DNA from: Synergistota bacterium
Lineage (GTDB): Bacteria > Synergistota > Synergistia > Synergistales > Synergistaceae
NCBI GenBank assembly: GCA_023450745.1
Contig: JAEXGR010000016.1
Location: forward strand, 1-64,000
Direction: 5' to 3'
Length of the DNA: 64,000 nucleotides
Made by a program: the position numbers and the translations under genes. Positions 16,324-25,208 of this stretch are shown piece after piece; the first letter of the stretch is position 1, and each line of letters opens with the position of its first letter. The notes under the pieces were generated by a model that was not told where the DNA came from, made no database searches, and saw nothing but the letters and a program-made list of their open reading frames with translations.

Positions 16324-17255
16324 CATAAGTCCCTGCCGTTTATCTTGACGGGCACGGGCGCGGCCGCTTTGAATATGGCGGCCTTGTTCCGCATGTAGCC
16401 CTCGTCCGGCGCCGCGATCTCCCGCAGGGCGTATTCACGCTCCAGTCTTTTGTAGGTTTCGGTGCCGAGGCGATGATAGGCGAGGAATTCCATGAAACGC
16501 AGCTTTTTCAGGCCTTTCACTATTTCCGCCAGTTTCAGCAGGTCTTCTTCCCCATCGTTGATTCCCGGGATGAGCGGCGTGCGCACAACGATGTCAAAGC
16601 CGCGGCCGGAGGCGTCCGCACGGCGGATGTTCTCGAGGATCAGCCCGTTGTCCACGCCGGTGAGCTGCCGGTGTCTTTCTCCGTCGGGATGTTTTATGTC
16701 CACGTGGAGCAGGCTGATGTAGGGCAGCAGCGTCTCTATCGTCTCCCACGGCGCGTAGAAGCTGCTTTCTAGCGCGCAGTCGATGCCTCGTTCACAGCAG
16801 CCCTCGAGGATTTCACGGACGAAGCCGCTCTGGTCGAGCGGTTCTCCGCCGCTGACGGTGAGGCCGCCGCCGGAGTGGAAGTAGAAGATTTCGTCTTTGG
16901 CGATTTCTTTGACGGCTTCCGCCGCCGTCATTTTGTGTCCGTAAGGCGTTATGGCCGAAGCCGGACAGACGGCGGCGCATTGGAAGCAGCCGATGCATTT
17001 GTCCCGGTCGTGGATGATTTTGTCCGCCGCTATGACGAGCGCCTGATGGGGGCAGGCTTTGACGCAGCGCCCGCAGAGGAGGCATTTTTCGCGCGTCAGC
17101 CCACGTTCGGGCGCGGGACGCTGGGATTCCGGCGTGGAGCACCAGAGGCAGCGCAGCGGGCAGCCTTTGAGGAAGAGGACTGTGCGCAGTCCCTCTCCGT
17201 CGTGGATGGAGCTTTTTTCGAGTCGCAGGACTATGCCCGCCGCGCTGCCGTTCAT
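16323..17255 (-). CDS. Glycyl-radical-enzyme activase, radical SAM with ferredoxin insert
   Basis: This 310-residue activase uses S-adenosylmethionine and a [4Fe-4S] cluster to form the glycyl radical on its partner. The radical-SAM motif CPLRCLWC lies near residue 31. Two further 4Fe-4S motifs (CLLCGRCVKACP and CIGCFQCAAVCP, about residues 58-104) form the ferredoxin insert seen in activases of the PFL2/dehydratase/lyase group, and GGGLTVSGGEPLDQ near 148 binds SAM. It is the last gene of the operon, 4 bases after the GRE gene at 17260-19653, and probably serves that enzyme. Confidence 0.92.
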   Translation of the reverse strand: MNGSAAGIVLRLEKSSIHDGEGLRTVLFLKGCPLRCLWCSTPESQRPAPERGLTREKCLLCGRCVKACPHQALVIAADKIIHDRDKCIGCFQCAAVCPASAITPYGHKMTAAEAVKEIAKDEIFYFHSGGGLTVSGGEPLDQSGFVREILEGCCERGIDCALESSFYAPWETIETLLPYISLLHVDIKHPDGERHRQLTGVDNGLILENIRRADASGRGFDIVVRTPLIPGINDGEEDLLKLAEIVKGLKKLRFMEFLAYHRLGTETYKRLEREYALREIAAPDEGYMRNKAAIFKAAAPVPVKINGRDL

Positions 17256-17259
17256 GGCT

Positions 17260-19653
17260 TTAGCCGCAGCTGGCGCAGGCGCCGGTCTGTACGGTGCGCG
17301 CGATGATGTCGTCCTGGACTTCTTTGCCGAGTTCGACGAAGAAGGCGGTGTAGCCCGCGACGCGGACGAGGAGGTTGCGGTATTCTTCGGGGTGCGCCTG
17401 GGCCTCCAGCAGTTTTTGCTGGTCTACGACGTTGAATTGTACGTGGTAGACGCCGAGGGAGCAGAGGCTTTTGAGGAGCGCCATGATCTGGCGGACGCCG
17501 TTTTCGCTGCCCGCCATCTGGGGGTCGAGTTTCATGTTGAGGAGGGTGCCCTGGACGAATCTGTCGTGGGGGATGTTGGCGACGGATTTGAGGACGGCGG
17601 TGGGGCCGTTGGTGTCGGTGCCGCCGTTGGGGCTGACGCCGTCTGCCAGGGGAGAGCCTGCTTTTCTCCCCGAGGGCAGGGCTCCCACTTCTTTGCCGAA
17701 GGGGGTGTTGCCGGAGACGGGCAGGATGCCGGGGGTCATGACGCCGAATTTGCTGCGGTAGTTTTCTATTTCGTCGGCGATGTAGGCGAAGAGTTCCGCG
17801 GCCAGTCCGTCTGCGTAGGGGTCGTCGTTGCCGTATTTGGGGGCTTCCTGGCAGGCTTTGAGGATTTCGGGGGCGTCTTCAAAGTCGGAGGCCAGGGCCT
17901 CGAGGAGTTGTTTCATGGTGACGCTTTTGGTGTCGTAGACGAGGTGTTTGACGGCGGCGACGCTGTTGATGAGGTCGGAGACGCCGATGCAGATGACGCC
18001 GTTGCCGGTGTTGTATTTGGCGCCGCCCCAGGCGTAGTCTTTGGCGTTTTCTATGCATTCTTCAAAGCTTATGGAGAGGGCGGGCACGGGACGGTTAAGG
18101 CAGATGTCGTCGATGATGTGGCTGGCTTTGACGACGACTTTGATTACGTAGTGAAGCTGGTTTTTGACGGCGGCCAAGAAGTCGTCGAAGGCAGCGAAGG
18201 TCGTAGGGTCGCCGGTCTGGGCTCCCGCCAGTTTTCCCGTCTTGCGGCATTTGCCGTTTAGGAGGACGAATTCCATGACGCTGCCTAAGTTGATGTCGGC
18301 CAGCGCGGAGTAGGCGCGCAGTTTGCCGGCGAGGTTGGTTTCGACGCAGCCGCCCGGGTTCCAGTCGAGCGCTTCGCGCAGGGGGATGCCTTTGTTCATG
18401 AGCATGCGGATGCCGACTTCGTCGTTGTGGAAGGCGGGGAAGCCGGTGCCCATCGCCATGAGTTCGACGATTTTGCGCAGGAAGGCGTTGGGGTTTTTGG
18501 CCATGTTGTAGCGTACTGACAGGGACGGCTGGTAGAGTTTGGTGTCCATGGTGGCCTGGATGATCATGTATGAGAGGTCGTTTACGGCGTCGCGTCCCAT
18601 TTTGTCGACGCCGCCGGCGCAGAGGTTCTGGAACATGGGGTAGCCGGAGGAGTATTCGGCGGATTTTTCGTCCTGGAAGAGGCAGGGTTCGGAGAATTTG
18701 ACCCAGAGGCAGTCAAAGAGTTCCTGGGCCTCTTCGGGGGTGAGGCGGCCCGCTTCGAGGTCGGCTTTGTAGTAGGGATAGAGGTATTGGTCCATGCGCC
18801 CCGGGTTGTAGGCGGCGGCGTTTTGTTCCATGAAGATGCAGATCTGGTAGAAGTAGAAGGACTGCATGGCTTCACGGAAGGTGCGCGCCGGCTGGGCCGG
18901 CACGCGGCGGCAGGTCTGCGCGATTTCCAGCAGTTCCGCCTTGCGCCCGGGCTTTTTTTCTTCGCCGGCCAGGCGTTCGGCTTCCGCCGCGTAGCGTTCG
19001 GCCAGGGTTTCTATTCCGCGGCAGACGATGAGGAGGGCGTCGAGGTAGACTTCTTTTTCGTAGTCACCCGGCAGGGTGGCGTCAAGTTTCGCTTTGCGCT
19101 CGCATATTTTCTCGCGCAGGCCCGCGACGCCGTTTTTGATGAACCATTCGTAGCCCGCGGTGACTTCTCCCCAGCCGCGCACGGCTTTTTTGTCGATGTA
19201 AAGGGCGCCGTTGTCGCGCAGGGCGGCGACGTCGGCGGGGATGCGCGCGAGCCATTCTTCGTAGTTGGAGCGCCCCTTCCAGTAGGGGCGGATGATTTCT
19301 TCAAAGTCTTGGCGGTCTTCGGGGCGAAGGTGGAATTTGTCGTATTTGCGGGTGTTGATGGTGTCCAGCTCACGGTCGAGGACGGACCAGCAGACGTCGG
19401 CGGAGAGGATGCCGCCGCGGATTTTGCTGCCCGCGTTGCCGACGATGAGTTCGTCGTCCCAGATTTTTATGCTTTTTTCACGGCACTGTTTCAGGAAGGC
19501 CTTGGCTTTGCGCGTCACCAGCGCCTCTCCCTGGGTCTCCAGGAAGCTCTGGGTCAGCAGCTTCGCGTCTTCAAGGTCTATTTCGGGATATGTCTCAAAG
19601 ACTTTCTCTTTTAATCTCTCGATTCGTTTTAGGTACTGCGGTTGCTTTTCCAT
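17260..19653 (-). CDS. Glycyl radical enzyme (PFL2-like), substrate unknown (GRE1)
   Basis: This 797-residue glycyl radical enzyme starts at the ATG preceded by AAAGGAGGAGT. The active-site loop reads WNPGGCVETN, with thiyl Cys about residue 436 and the Glu of the C-x-E motif at 438. The radical Gly is in RVAGYTAFF near residue 767, followed by DDIIART. The C-x-E motif groups it with dehydratases, lyases and decarboxylases, not with pyruvate formate-lyase, which has adjacent Cys-Cys. A Cys-rich tail (TGACASCG) is unusual. Substrate could be a diol, hydroxy-amino acid, choline-like or aryl compound. It lies 14 bases after a second GRE gene and 4 bases before an activase. Confidence 0.9.
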   Translation of the reverse strand: MEKQPQYLKRIERLKEKVFETYPEIDLEDAKLLTQSFLETQGEALVTRKAKAFLKQCREKSIKIWDDELIVGNAGSKIRGGILSADVCWSVLDRELDTINTRKYDKFHLRPEDRQDFEEIIRPYWKGRSNYEEWLARIPADVAALRDNGALYIDKKAVRGWGEVTAGYEWFIKNGVAGLREKICERKAKLDATLPGDYEKEVYLDALLIVCRGIETLAERYAAEAERLAGEEKKPGRKAELLEIAQTCRRVPAQPARTFREAMQSFYFYQICIFMEQNAAAYNPGRMDQYLYPYYKADLEAGRLTPEEAQELFDCLWVKFSEPCLFQDEKSAEYSSGYPMFQNLCAGGVDKMGRDAVNDLSYMIIQATMDTKLYQPSLSVRYNMAKNPNAFLRKIVELMAMGTGFPAFHNDEVGIRMLMNKGIPLREALDWNPGGCVETNLAGKLRAYSALADINLGSVMEFVLLNGKCRKTGKLAGAQTGDPTTFAAFDDFLAAVKNQLHYVIKVVVKASHIIDDICLNRPVPALSISFEECIENAKDYAWGGAKYNTGNGVICIGVSDLINSVAAVKHLVYDTKSVTMKQLLEALASDFEDAPEILKACQEAPKYGNDDPYADGLAAELFAYIADEIENYRSKFGVMTPGILPVSGNTPFGKEVGALPSGRKAGSPLADGVSPNGGTDTNGPTAVLKSVANIPHDRFVQGTLLNMKLDPQMAGSENGVRQIMALLKSLCSLGVYHVQFNVVDQQKLLEAQAHPEEYRNLLVRVAGYTAFFVELGKEVQDDIIARTVQTGACASCG

Positions 19654-19666
19654 TGGGACTCCTCCT

Positions 19667-22039
19667 TTAGCGCATTTCTTCATATTCTGTACGCGCGATT
19701 ATCTCGTTCTGCGTATTGCCGTTTAACTCCGCAAAGTAGGCGCTGTATCCCGCGACGCGGACGATGAGGTCGCGGTAATCGTCGGGGCGGCGCTGCGCCT
19801 CCTTTAAATCGTCCGATGAGACGATGTTGAACTGTATGTGGTGACCGCCGAGGTCGCACCAAGCGCGGACATAGTCGGCGAGCAGCGCCGCCGAATTGGG
19901 CGCGGAGAGCACGGAGGGCGAAAATTTCTGATTGTAAAGCACGCCCTGCAATACCTCCATGTGGTCGATCTTGCTCATCGAGCGAACCGCCGCGGTGGGA
20001 CCGTTATGGTCGCGCCCGCCGACCGGCGATGCGCCGTCCGAAAAGGGCGTCGCCGCGCTCCGCCCGTCGGGGGTGGCGCCCGTCAGCTCGCCAAAGTAGA
20101 CGTGCGTCGAAACCGAGTGCAGCTCGGGGATGTAGAAGCCGCCGCGCATACAGGGGTACTGCACCACCTCTTTGCAGAAGATATGCGAGATGTCGCGCGC
20201 CAGAAGGTCGGCGTAATCGTCGTCGTTGCCGAATTTCGGCGCGGCGGCGCAGAGCTCTTTCAGCTCTTCCGCGCCGGCAAAGTCATTTTTAAGAGCCGCG
20301 AGCAGCTCCGCGGGCGAGGCGCTCCGGTCGTCAAAGACGACCTTTTTGACCGCGGCCATCGCGTCGGCGGCCGAAGCGAGGCCGACCCCGAAGATGCCGG
20401 AGAAGTTATAGCGCACGCCGCCCTCCTGCCGCGTGAGTCCCGTGTCGATGCAGTCGTCAAGCAGCGCCGAGGTGAAGGGCTCCGGCGCGTGCACCGCGTG
20501 GGCCCCGTCTATCAGGTCATAAGCACGGACAATGAGTTTAACAAAATAGGCGACCTGAGCCTCAAAGGCCCCCATCAGCTCGTCAAACCGCTTAAAATCG
20601 GCAAGCTTTCCCGTATGCGGCCCCGTCTGCTTCCCTGTGACGGGGTCCGCCCCGTCGTTCAGCGCCAGCAGCAAGGCCTTCGGCAGGTTGACATAGCCGC
20701 CGTTGGAGCGCGAGTCGCAGGCGCCCTCGATATCGGATTCCACACAGTTCATGCAGTAGCCGCGCGCCTCCTCGAGCGTCGCGCCGCGGATCAGATGCTT
20801 CGGGATAATGCAGTTGTCGTTCATGATCGCGGGATAGCCGAGGCCGAGCTTGATCGTCTCGCAGGCCTTCAGCAGCGCGTCGGGGTCGACCTTGTTATGG
20901 TAGCGGAAGGAGAGCGAGGGCTGCGGCACGCGCGCCACCGCGGCGGCCTCCATGATCAGCCCCGTCAGTTCGTTGCAGGCGTCTTCGCCGCGCGCCCCCT
21001 GCCCGCCCAGCGTGATATTCTGGAAGAGCGGGAAGCCCGCGAACGTCCTCGTCGTGACGGAGTCCATCAGCTTGATGATCGCCGTGCACTTTATCCATAT
21101 CTGGGCCAGCAGCCCGACGGCCTCTTCCTCGGTGAGCCGCCCCTCCTCGACGTCTTTTTTGTAATAGGGATACATATACTGGTCAAAACGCCCCAGCAGC
21201 ATCGCGTGCGGGTCAGCCTCAATCTGGGTGACCACATAGATCAGCCAGACGGACTGCAGGGCCTCGCGGAAGTTTGAGGCGGGGAACTCCGGCACCCTTT
21301 TCAGCGTCGCCGCGATCTCATGCAGCTCCGCCCGCCGCGCGGGGTCCGCGCACTCCGCAGCCTGTTTCAGGGCTTCGCCGGAATAACGGCGGGCAAAGGA
21401 GATCACCGCCTCGCAGGAGATCTTCGCCGCGCGCCAAAAGGCGACCTTGTTGCCGTCGGCGGCGCACTGCGGCTTAAACGCGGCCAGCTTCGCCTCTATC
21501 TCATAGACGATGCCGCGCAGCCCCTTTTCGAGCAGCTTCTTATTATTCACCGCGATATTGCCGTGCGCCGTTCCCTGCGCGCCGACGGTGATCATCGCCT
21601 CGGCCATCGCGTCCTTCGTTTCCGCCGGCACGAGAGAGGCGGTAACGGAGTCGAGCGAAGCGTCCTGCCAGCCCTCGAGGCACTCGCGCAGGATACTCTT
21701 ATTCTCCTCCGTAACGCCGATCGCGTCGGCGGGACGCGTGGCAAAATTATCAAGGTCGGCGAGAATCCAGCGCGCGCCAAGCTCGGGGCAGGCGATCGGC
21801 GAACGCGGCTTCGGGGAGTTATGCCCGACAAACAGCTCTCCTTCGTCGATAAACAGCGTCATATTTTCCAGAATATGCCGCAGCGCGTAGGCCCGCTTAA
21901 GGACCGGCGGCTCCGAGGCATAAAGCTTATAGGCCTCGGTAACAAGCAGCGCCCGCTCCGGCAGAAGCTCCGTGGGGCAATTTGTGATCATGCGCTCCTT
22001 CATTCCCGCAATCCGCTTTAAGGTCTCTTCTCTGAGCAT
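19667..22039 (-). CDS. Glycyl radical enzyme with atypical N-C-V-E active-site loop (GRE2)
   Basis: This 790-residue GRE diverges from its neighbour. The radical Gly is in RVAGYSAYF near residue 764. The active-site loop reads GYCMNCVESD: Cys432 and Glu434 are kept, but the Gly that normally precedes the Cys (GC-x-E) is replaced by Asn, and the loop seems one residue shorter than the usual YCM-x-GC-x-E form. GHNS at about 72-75 and AHGNIAVNN near residue 158 resemble dehydratase-type GREs such as hydroxyproline or diol dehydratases, but I cannot assign a substrate. It is followed closely by GRE1 and preceded 20 bases upstream by its probable activase. Confidence 0.88.
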   Translation of the reverse strand: MLREETLKRIAGMKERMITNCPTELLPERALLVTEAYKLYASEPPVLKRAYALRHILENMTLFIDEGELFVGHNSPKPRSPIACPELGARWILADLDNFATRPADAIGVTEENKSILRECLEGWQDASLDSVTASLVPAETKDAMAEAMITVGAQGTAHGNIAVNNKKLLEKGLRGIVYEIEAKLAAFKPQCAADGNKVAFWRAAKISCEAVISFARRYSGEALKQAAECADPARRAELHEIAATLKRVPEFPASNFREALQSVWLIYVVTQIEADPHAMLLGRFDQYMYPYYKKDVEEGRLTEEEAVGLLAQIWIKCTAIIKLMDSVTTRTFAGFPLFQNITLGGQGARGEDACNELTGLIMEAAAVARVPQPSLSFRYHNKVDPDALLKACETIKLGLGYPAIMNDNCIIPKHLIRGATLEEARGYCMNCVESDIEGACDSRSNGGYVNLPKALLLALNDGADPVTGKQTGPHTGKLADFKRFDELMGAFEAQVAYFVKLIVRAYDLIDGAHAVHAPEPFTSALLDDCIDTGLTRQEGGVRYNFSGIFGVGLASAADAMAAVKKVVFDDRSASPAELLAALKNDFAGAEELKELCAAAPKFGNDDDYADLLARDISHIFCKEVVQYPCMRGGFYIPELHSVSTHVYFGELTGATPDGRSAATPFSDGASPVGGRDHNGPTAAVRSMSKIDHMEVLQGVLYNQKFSPSVLSAPNSAALLADYVRAWCDLGGHHIQFNIVSSDDLKEAQRRPDDYRDLIVRVAGYSAYFAELNGNTQNEIIARTEYEEMR

Positions 22040-22059
22040 CGTAATTCATCCTCCGTTTT

Positions 22060-22821
22060 TTATAAAACCCTGATTTTATAACCGCTTAAAATTTCCTTCG
22101 CCCTCGCATATTCGCCGTCCGTCGGCGGCGCTATATCCGGCAGCGGATAGCTCCGCCCCAGCTCCTCGTAGTGACAGACGCCCATCCGGTGATACTTCAA
22201 TATCTCCAGCGCCGTTCCCTCGCGCTCGCGTTCGAGAAACGAACCCGTCGCGCGCAGATTATCCTCCGAATCGTTGAGGCCGGGGATCAGCGGCAGGCGC
22301 ACCAGAAGCGGCTTCTTCCCCCGCAGCAGCCCCGCGGCGTTCTCAAGGATATTTTCGTTGCCGACAGCGGTCAGCCGCTTATGCAGTTCCGTATCCATCG
22401 CCTTCAGGTCGAACTGGATAAAATCAACCATCTTTGCAACGCGCATCACCGTCTCATATGAGGCGAAGAGACAGCTCTCGATCGCCGTATGCACGTTATG
22501 CGCACGGCAGATATCAAAAAACTCCCCGACAAAATCGGGCTGGGCCATCACCTCGCCGCCAGAGAGCGTGACGCCGCCGCCTGAGCGCCGCCAAAAGGGC
22601 GCGTCGCGCCGGACTTCCGCAAAGAGCTCCGCCGCCGTCACGTCGCGGCCGAAGATTTTTTTACCGTCGGCGGAACGCTCGATCTCAAAGCTCTGCGACT
22701 GGGGACTGCAGCACCAGAGGCAGCGCGCGGGACAGCCCTTGAGAAATACCGTCGTGCGTATCCCCGGCCCGTCATGCACCGCATAGTGCGCTATATTGAA
22801 TATCCTGCCCACAATCGCCAT
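22060..22821 (-). CDS. Glycyl-radical-enzyme activase, short form without ferredoxin insert
   Basis: This 253-residue radical SAM activase has CPARCLWC near residue 30, then SGGGVTLSGGEVMAQPDF, and lacks the two extra 4Fe-4S motifs of the activase at 16323-17255. Short activases of this kind resemble pyruvate formate-lyase activase in layout. It is the first gene of the operon and lies 20 bases before GRE2, its likely partner. The start (MAIVGRIFNIAHYAVHDGPG) follows a modest AGGTGAT. The different architectures suggest that each GRE has a dedicated activase. Confidence 0.9.
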   Translation of the reverse strand: MAIVGRIFNIAHYAVHDGPGIRTTVFLKGCPARCLWCCSPQSQSFEIERSADGKKIFGRDVTAAELFAEVRRDAPFWRRSGGGVTLSGGEVMAQPDFVGEFFDICRAHNVHTAIESCLFASYETVMRVAKMVDFIQFDLKAMDTELHKRLTAVGNENILENAAGLLRGKKPLLVRLPLIPGLNDSEDNLRATGSFLEREREGTALEILKYHRMGVCHYEELGRSYPLPDIAPPTDGEYARAKEILSGYKIRVL

Positions 22822-22843
22822 GAAATCACCTAATTTCTTATAT

Positions 22844-22854
22844 TGGTATTACCA
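22844..22854 (-). promoter_or_regulatory. TGGTATTACCA operator of the glycyl-radical operon
   Basis: The perfect palindrome TGGT-ATT-ACCA lies 29 bases downstream of the -10 box, in the untranslated leader. TGGT-N3-ACCA is the half-site arrangement typical of FadR-subfamily GntR regulators, and such a regulator is encoded at 23985-24755. Confidence 0.65.
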
Positions 22855-22882
22855 GAGGACCAACCAGTACTTTATAACAAAA

Positions 22883-22910
22883 ATTATAGAACAATCAGGC
22901 CAATTGTCAA
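22883..22910 (-). promoter_or_regulatory. Promoter of the glycyl-radical operon
   Basis: On the minus strand a consensus TTGACA (22905-22910) and consensus TATAAT (22883-22888) are 16 bases apart. This is one of the strongest-looking promoters in the window and drives four genes. Confidence 0.8.
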
Positions 22911-22973
22911 GAAGAGAGAAAACCATTCAGTTTTGCAGTCAATTGTTGCACAGTTTTAAAGGGATATATTATA

Positions 22974-23834
22974 TTATCGCTCTTTAGACGATCTCAAAGT
23001 GGAATAGGCGGCCGTTCCGAGGATGAGCGCACCTCCTGCCAGCTCGCGCAGCGAAGGAATCTCGCCCAAAAGCAGCGCCGCGGAAATTATTCCGTAGACC
23101 GTCTCCAAGCTTGCGATTATCCCCGCCGTCTGCGCGCGCACGTGTTTCATGCCGCCGATAAACAGCGAGTGCGCGACCCCCGTGAAGACGACGCCGAGCA
23201 GAACGAGAAGCCCCCAATCTTTTGCGCTCACCGCCGGCCGGTAAAAGAGGAGCATCGGCAGCAATACCAGCGCCGCTGCCCCCTGTTCGTAGAAGGCGAC
23301 CACACTGCCGTCGTAGCGGGCGGCAAATCTGCGGTTCAGCAGCGACATCACCGCAAAGCTGACGCTGCCCGCCATCCCCCACAGCAGCCCCACGGTCAGG
23401 TTGTTCCCGATGTCGAACGCCGGCACGATGAGAAGCACGCCCATAAACATAATGAAGGCAAAGAGCGCGTCGATCTTTTGCAGCCTTTCACGAAACATCA
23501 GCGGCTCGAGGAAGGTGACGAAGATCGGGTAGGCGGAAAAGGTAAGCAGCGCGATCGCCACCGTGGAGACCTGCACCGAAGTGTAAAAGGCCGTCCAGTG
23601 AAAGGCCAGCAGCACGCCAAGAAGCGAGATCGCAAGATAGTCGGCCCGACTTGCGAGGCGCACGCTCTTTTTTCTCATCAAAAAATATATCCCCATCGAA
23701 AGCGTGGCAAAAAATACGCGCCCCAACGTGATGTACCGCGCCGGTATATCCACAGACTTGCCAAACAGGCCGGTCAAGCCGAAGAGAAGAACGGCGATGT
23801 GGATCTCAAAAAGGCTTCTGCCGCGTCGGTCCAT
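22974..23834 (-). CDS. EamA/DMT-superfamily membrane transporter
   Basis: This 286-residue protein has ten predicted hydrophobic helices in two EamA repeats. The second repeat begins near residue 145 (LLWGMAGSVSFAVMSLLNRRF) and ends before a basic tail (RSSKER). EamA proteins usually export amino acids or small metabolites. It is divergent from the GntR gene and just upstream of the glycyl-radical operon. Its upstream region contains two imperfect TGGTATT half-sites, so it may export a product of that pathway; this is inference from context. Confidence 0.88.
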   Translation of the reverse strand: MDRRGRSLFEIHIAVLLFGLTGLFGKSVDIPARYITLGRVFFATLSMGIYFLMRKKSVRLASRADYLAISLLGVLLAFHWTAFYTSVQVSTVAIALLTFSAYPIFVTFLEPLMFRERLQKIDALFAFIMFMGVLLIVPAFDIGNNLTVGLLWGMAGSVSFAVMSLLNRRFAARYDGSVVAFYEQGAAALVLLPMLLFYRPAVSAKDWGLLVLLGVVFTGVAHSLFIGGMKHVRAQTAGIIASLETVYGIISAALLLGEIPSLRELAGGALILGTAAYSTLRSSKER

Positions 23835-23859
23835 TAAAATTCCCCTCTCAAAATTTTCC

Positions 23860-23894
23860 TGGTATTGCCTCTGGTCTATTATTTGGTATTATAC
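23860..23894. promoter_or_regulatory. Degenerate GntR half-sites between the EamA and GntR genes
   Basis: TGGTATTGCC (from 23860) and TGGTATTATAC (from 23884) repeat the left half of the TGGTATTACCA palindrome 24 bases apart. They may allow weaker binding for autoregulation and control of the divergent exporter. Confidence 0.4.
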
Positions 23895-23984
23895 TACTTA
23901 GCGTCATTACATTTTGCGATCATTTAAGGTTGTTAATGTTCAAACAGGCGGAGAAAAATCCGCTTTGACATTGGAGGAACCCTC

Positions 23985-24755
23985 ATGGAGATCAACATGC
24001 CCGTTGAAAAAAAAGAGAGCAAGAAAAAGATAACCAAAGAAAAGCTCAGGGAACTGATATCCTCGGGAGCCTATAACGAAGGCGACAAGCTGCCTTCAGA
24101 GCGGGAACTGGCGCAGATGCTGAACGTCAGCAGAAACGTTTTGCGCGAGGCGGTGATCTCGATGGTGGCCGAGGGGACTCTCGAGGTGCGCGAGCGGCAG
24201 GGAATATTTATAAACAGCCTTGATAACTTCGGCATGCTCGATTCGCTCAAAAGTTTGCAGATGCTCCCCGCGGACTTCGTCTCATATCAGCTCGAGGTGC
24301 GCCTGATTATAGAAGTCCCGGCAGCCGGGCTGGCGGCGATGCGCCGAACGGAGAACGACATCAGAAAGCTGCGCGACTGCTATGAAAGTTTTGTCAACTG
24401 CCCTTATGTCACTCCTGAGGAACAGGCGCTGAACGGCAAATGGGAGGCGCTCCTCCACCACCTCGTGACAGAGGCGGCTCACAACCCCATTCTGTCGCGG
24501 CTTAACGAAAGCATCAGCGGCCTCGTTAAGCAAAACAATGTTCTCCTCCACCCTAACACCCTGATGGAAAAGGGCGGCATCGAGCTCATCCAGCAGCGGC
24601 ATGCGGCGATTATCGAGGCTATAGAAGAAAAAAGGGCGGAAGACGCCCGCGAAACGCTGAGGCTCCACTTGCTGGAGTCAGCGGAAGTCATGCGCCGAAA
24701 ACACCCCGAATTGATTACCGAAATTCCTTATCCCTATTGGAACCTTAAGAACTAA
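23985..24755 (+). CDS. FadR-subfamily GntR transcriptional regulator with FCD domain
   Basis: This 256-residue regulator has a GntR winged-helix domain at about residues 12-78 (GDKLPSERELAQMLNVSRNVLREAV, then GTLEVRERQGIF) and a helical FCD ligand-binding domain from about 90 to 240. FCD regulators usually bind small organic acids or amino-acid derivatives and release TGGT-N3-ACCA operators. GGAGG sits 8 bases before the ATG. It lies between the glycyl-radical operon with its exporter and the peptide transporter, and the same palindrome occurs at three promoters around it, so it is the best candidate local regulator. Confidence 0.9.
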   Translation: MEINMPVEKKESKKKITKEKLRELISSGAYNEGDKLPSERELAQMLNVSRNVLREAVISMVAEGTLEVRERQGIFINSLDNFGMLDSLKSLQMLPADFVSYQLEVRLIIEVPAAGLAAMRRTENDIRKLRDCYESFVNCPYVTPEEQALNGKWEALLHHLVTEAAHNPILSRLNESISGLVKQNNVLLHPNTLMEKGGIELIQQRHAAIIEAIEEKRAEDARETLRLHLLESAEVMRRKHPELITEIPYPYWNLKN

Positions 24756-24780
24756 AAGGCCGTTTAAGACGGCGGCAGGG

Positions 24781-24813
24781 CGGCATAGTCCATCAGAGGA
24801 CTATGCCGCTTTT
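24781..24813 (+). terminator. Terminator of the GntR gene
   Basis: A perfect 11-bp stem (CGGCATAGTCC with GGACTATGCCG, loop of 6) is followed by CTTTTA. Confidence 0.8.
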
Positions 24814-24964
24814 AATGCCCAAGGACGGGGCTGCGGCCCCGAAACGACGGCGGCCAAAAGTAAACTTGCCATATTCCTTAAAATTTAATCCGTTTTATGA
24901 GAGGTTAACATCCATATTGACTAAAGATTAAAAATTAAGCCTGTTTTTCTTAATTTTAATTTAC

Positions 24965-25028
24965 TTGACGCGAATATTTATACATGATATATTTATCTCA
25001 GCTCGTGAAAGAACCAGTGGTATTACCA
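24965..25028 (+). promoter_or_regulatory. Promoter and GntR operator of the peptide-transporter operon
   Basis: TTGACG (24965-24970), 17 bases, then TATATT (24988-24993). The operator TGGTATTACCA lies at 25018-25028 and a GTATAC palindrome follows at 25040. Nearly the same promoter sequence recurs at 31457. The remainder of the 453-base gap (24756-25208) holds the GntR terminator and no ORF I can support. Confidence 0.75.
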
Positions 25029-25208
25029 GAATTTTATTTGTATACATCGTATTTAACGTATTCTTCATAAAAAACTCCGTTTGATTACCATTGTTTAACG
25101 GAGATGAAAGATGGTCAGTTGCGACAGCGGAGAAACAACCTGCTAACCAGGGCAGCCTTCGCGGATTTGGAAACAATTGATATTGTTAAAGCAAAGGATG
25201 TGTAGAAA

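Noticed and set aside
19838..21277. A 479-codon plus-strand ORF opposite GRE2, and a 400-codon one (17059-18261) opposite GRE1
   Set aside because: Long antisense frames are expected in GC-rich genes. Their translations are low-complexity and rich in Arg, Val, Gly and Ala, whereas the minus-strand frames carry full glycyl-radical-enzyme motifs.
17260..22039. GRE1 and GRE2 as a recent tandem duplication
   Set aside because: The proteins differ through most of their length, have different active-site loops and different tails, and sit by different activase types.
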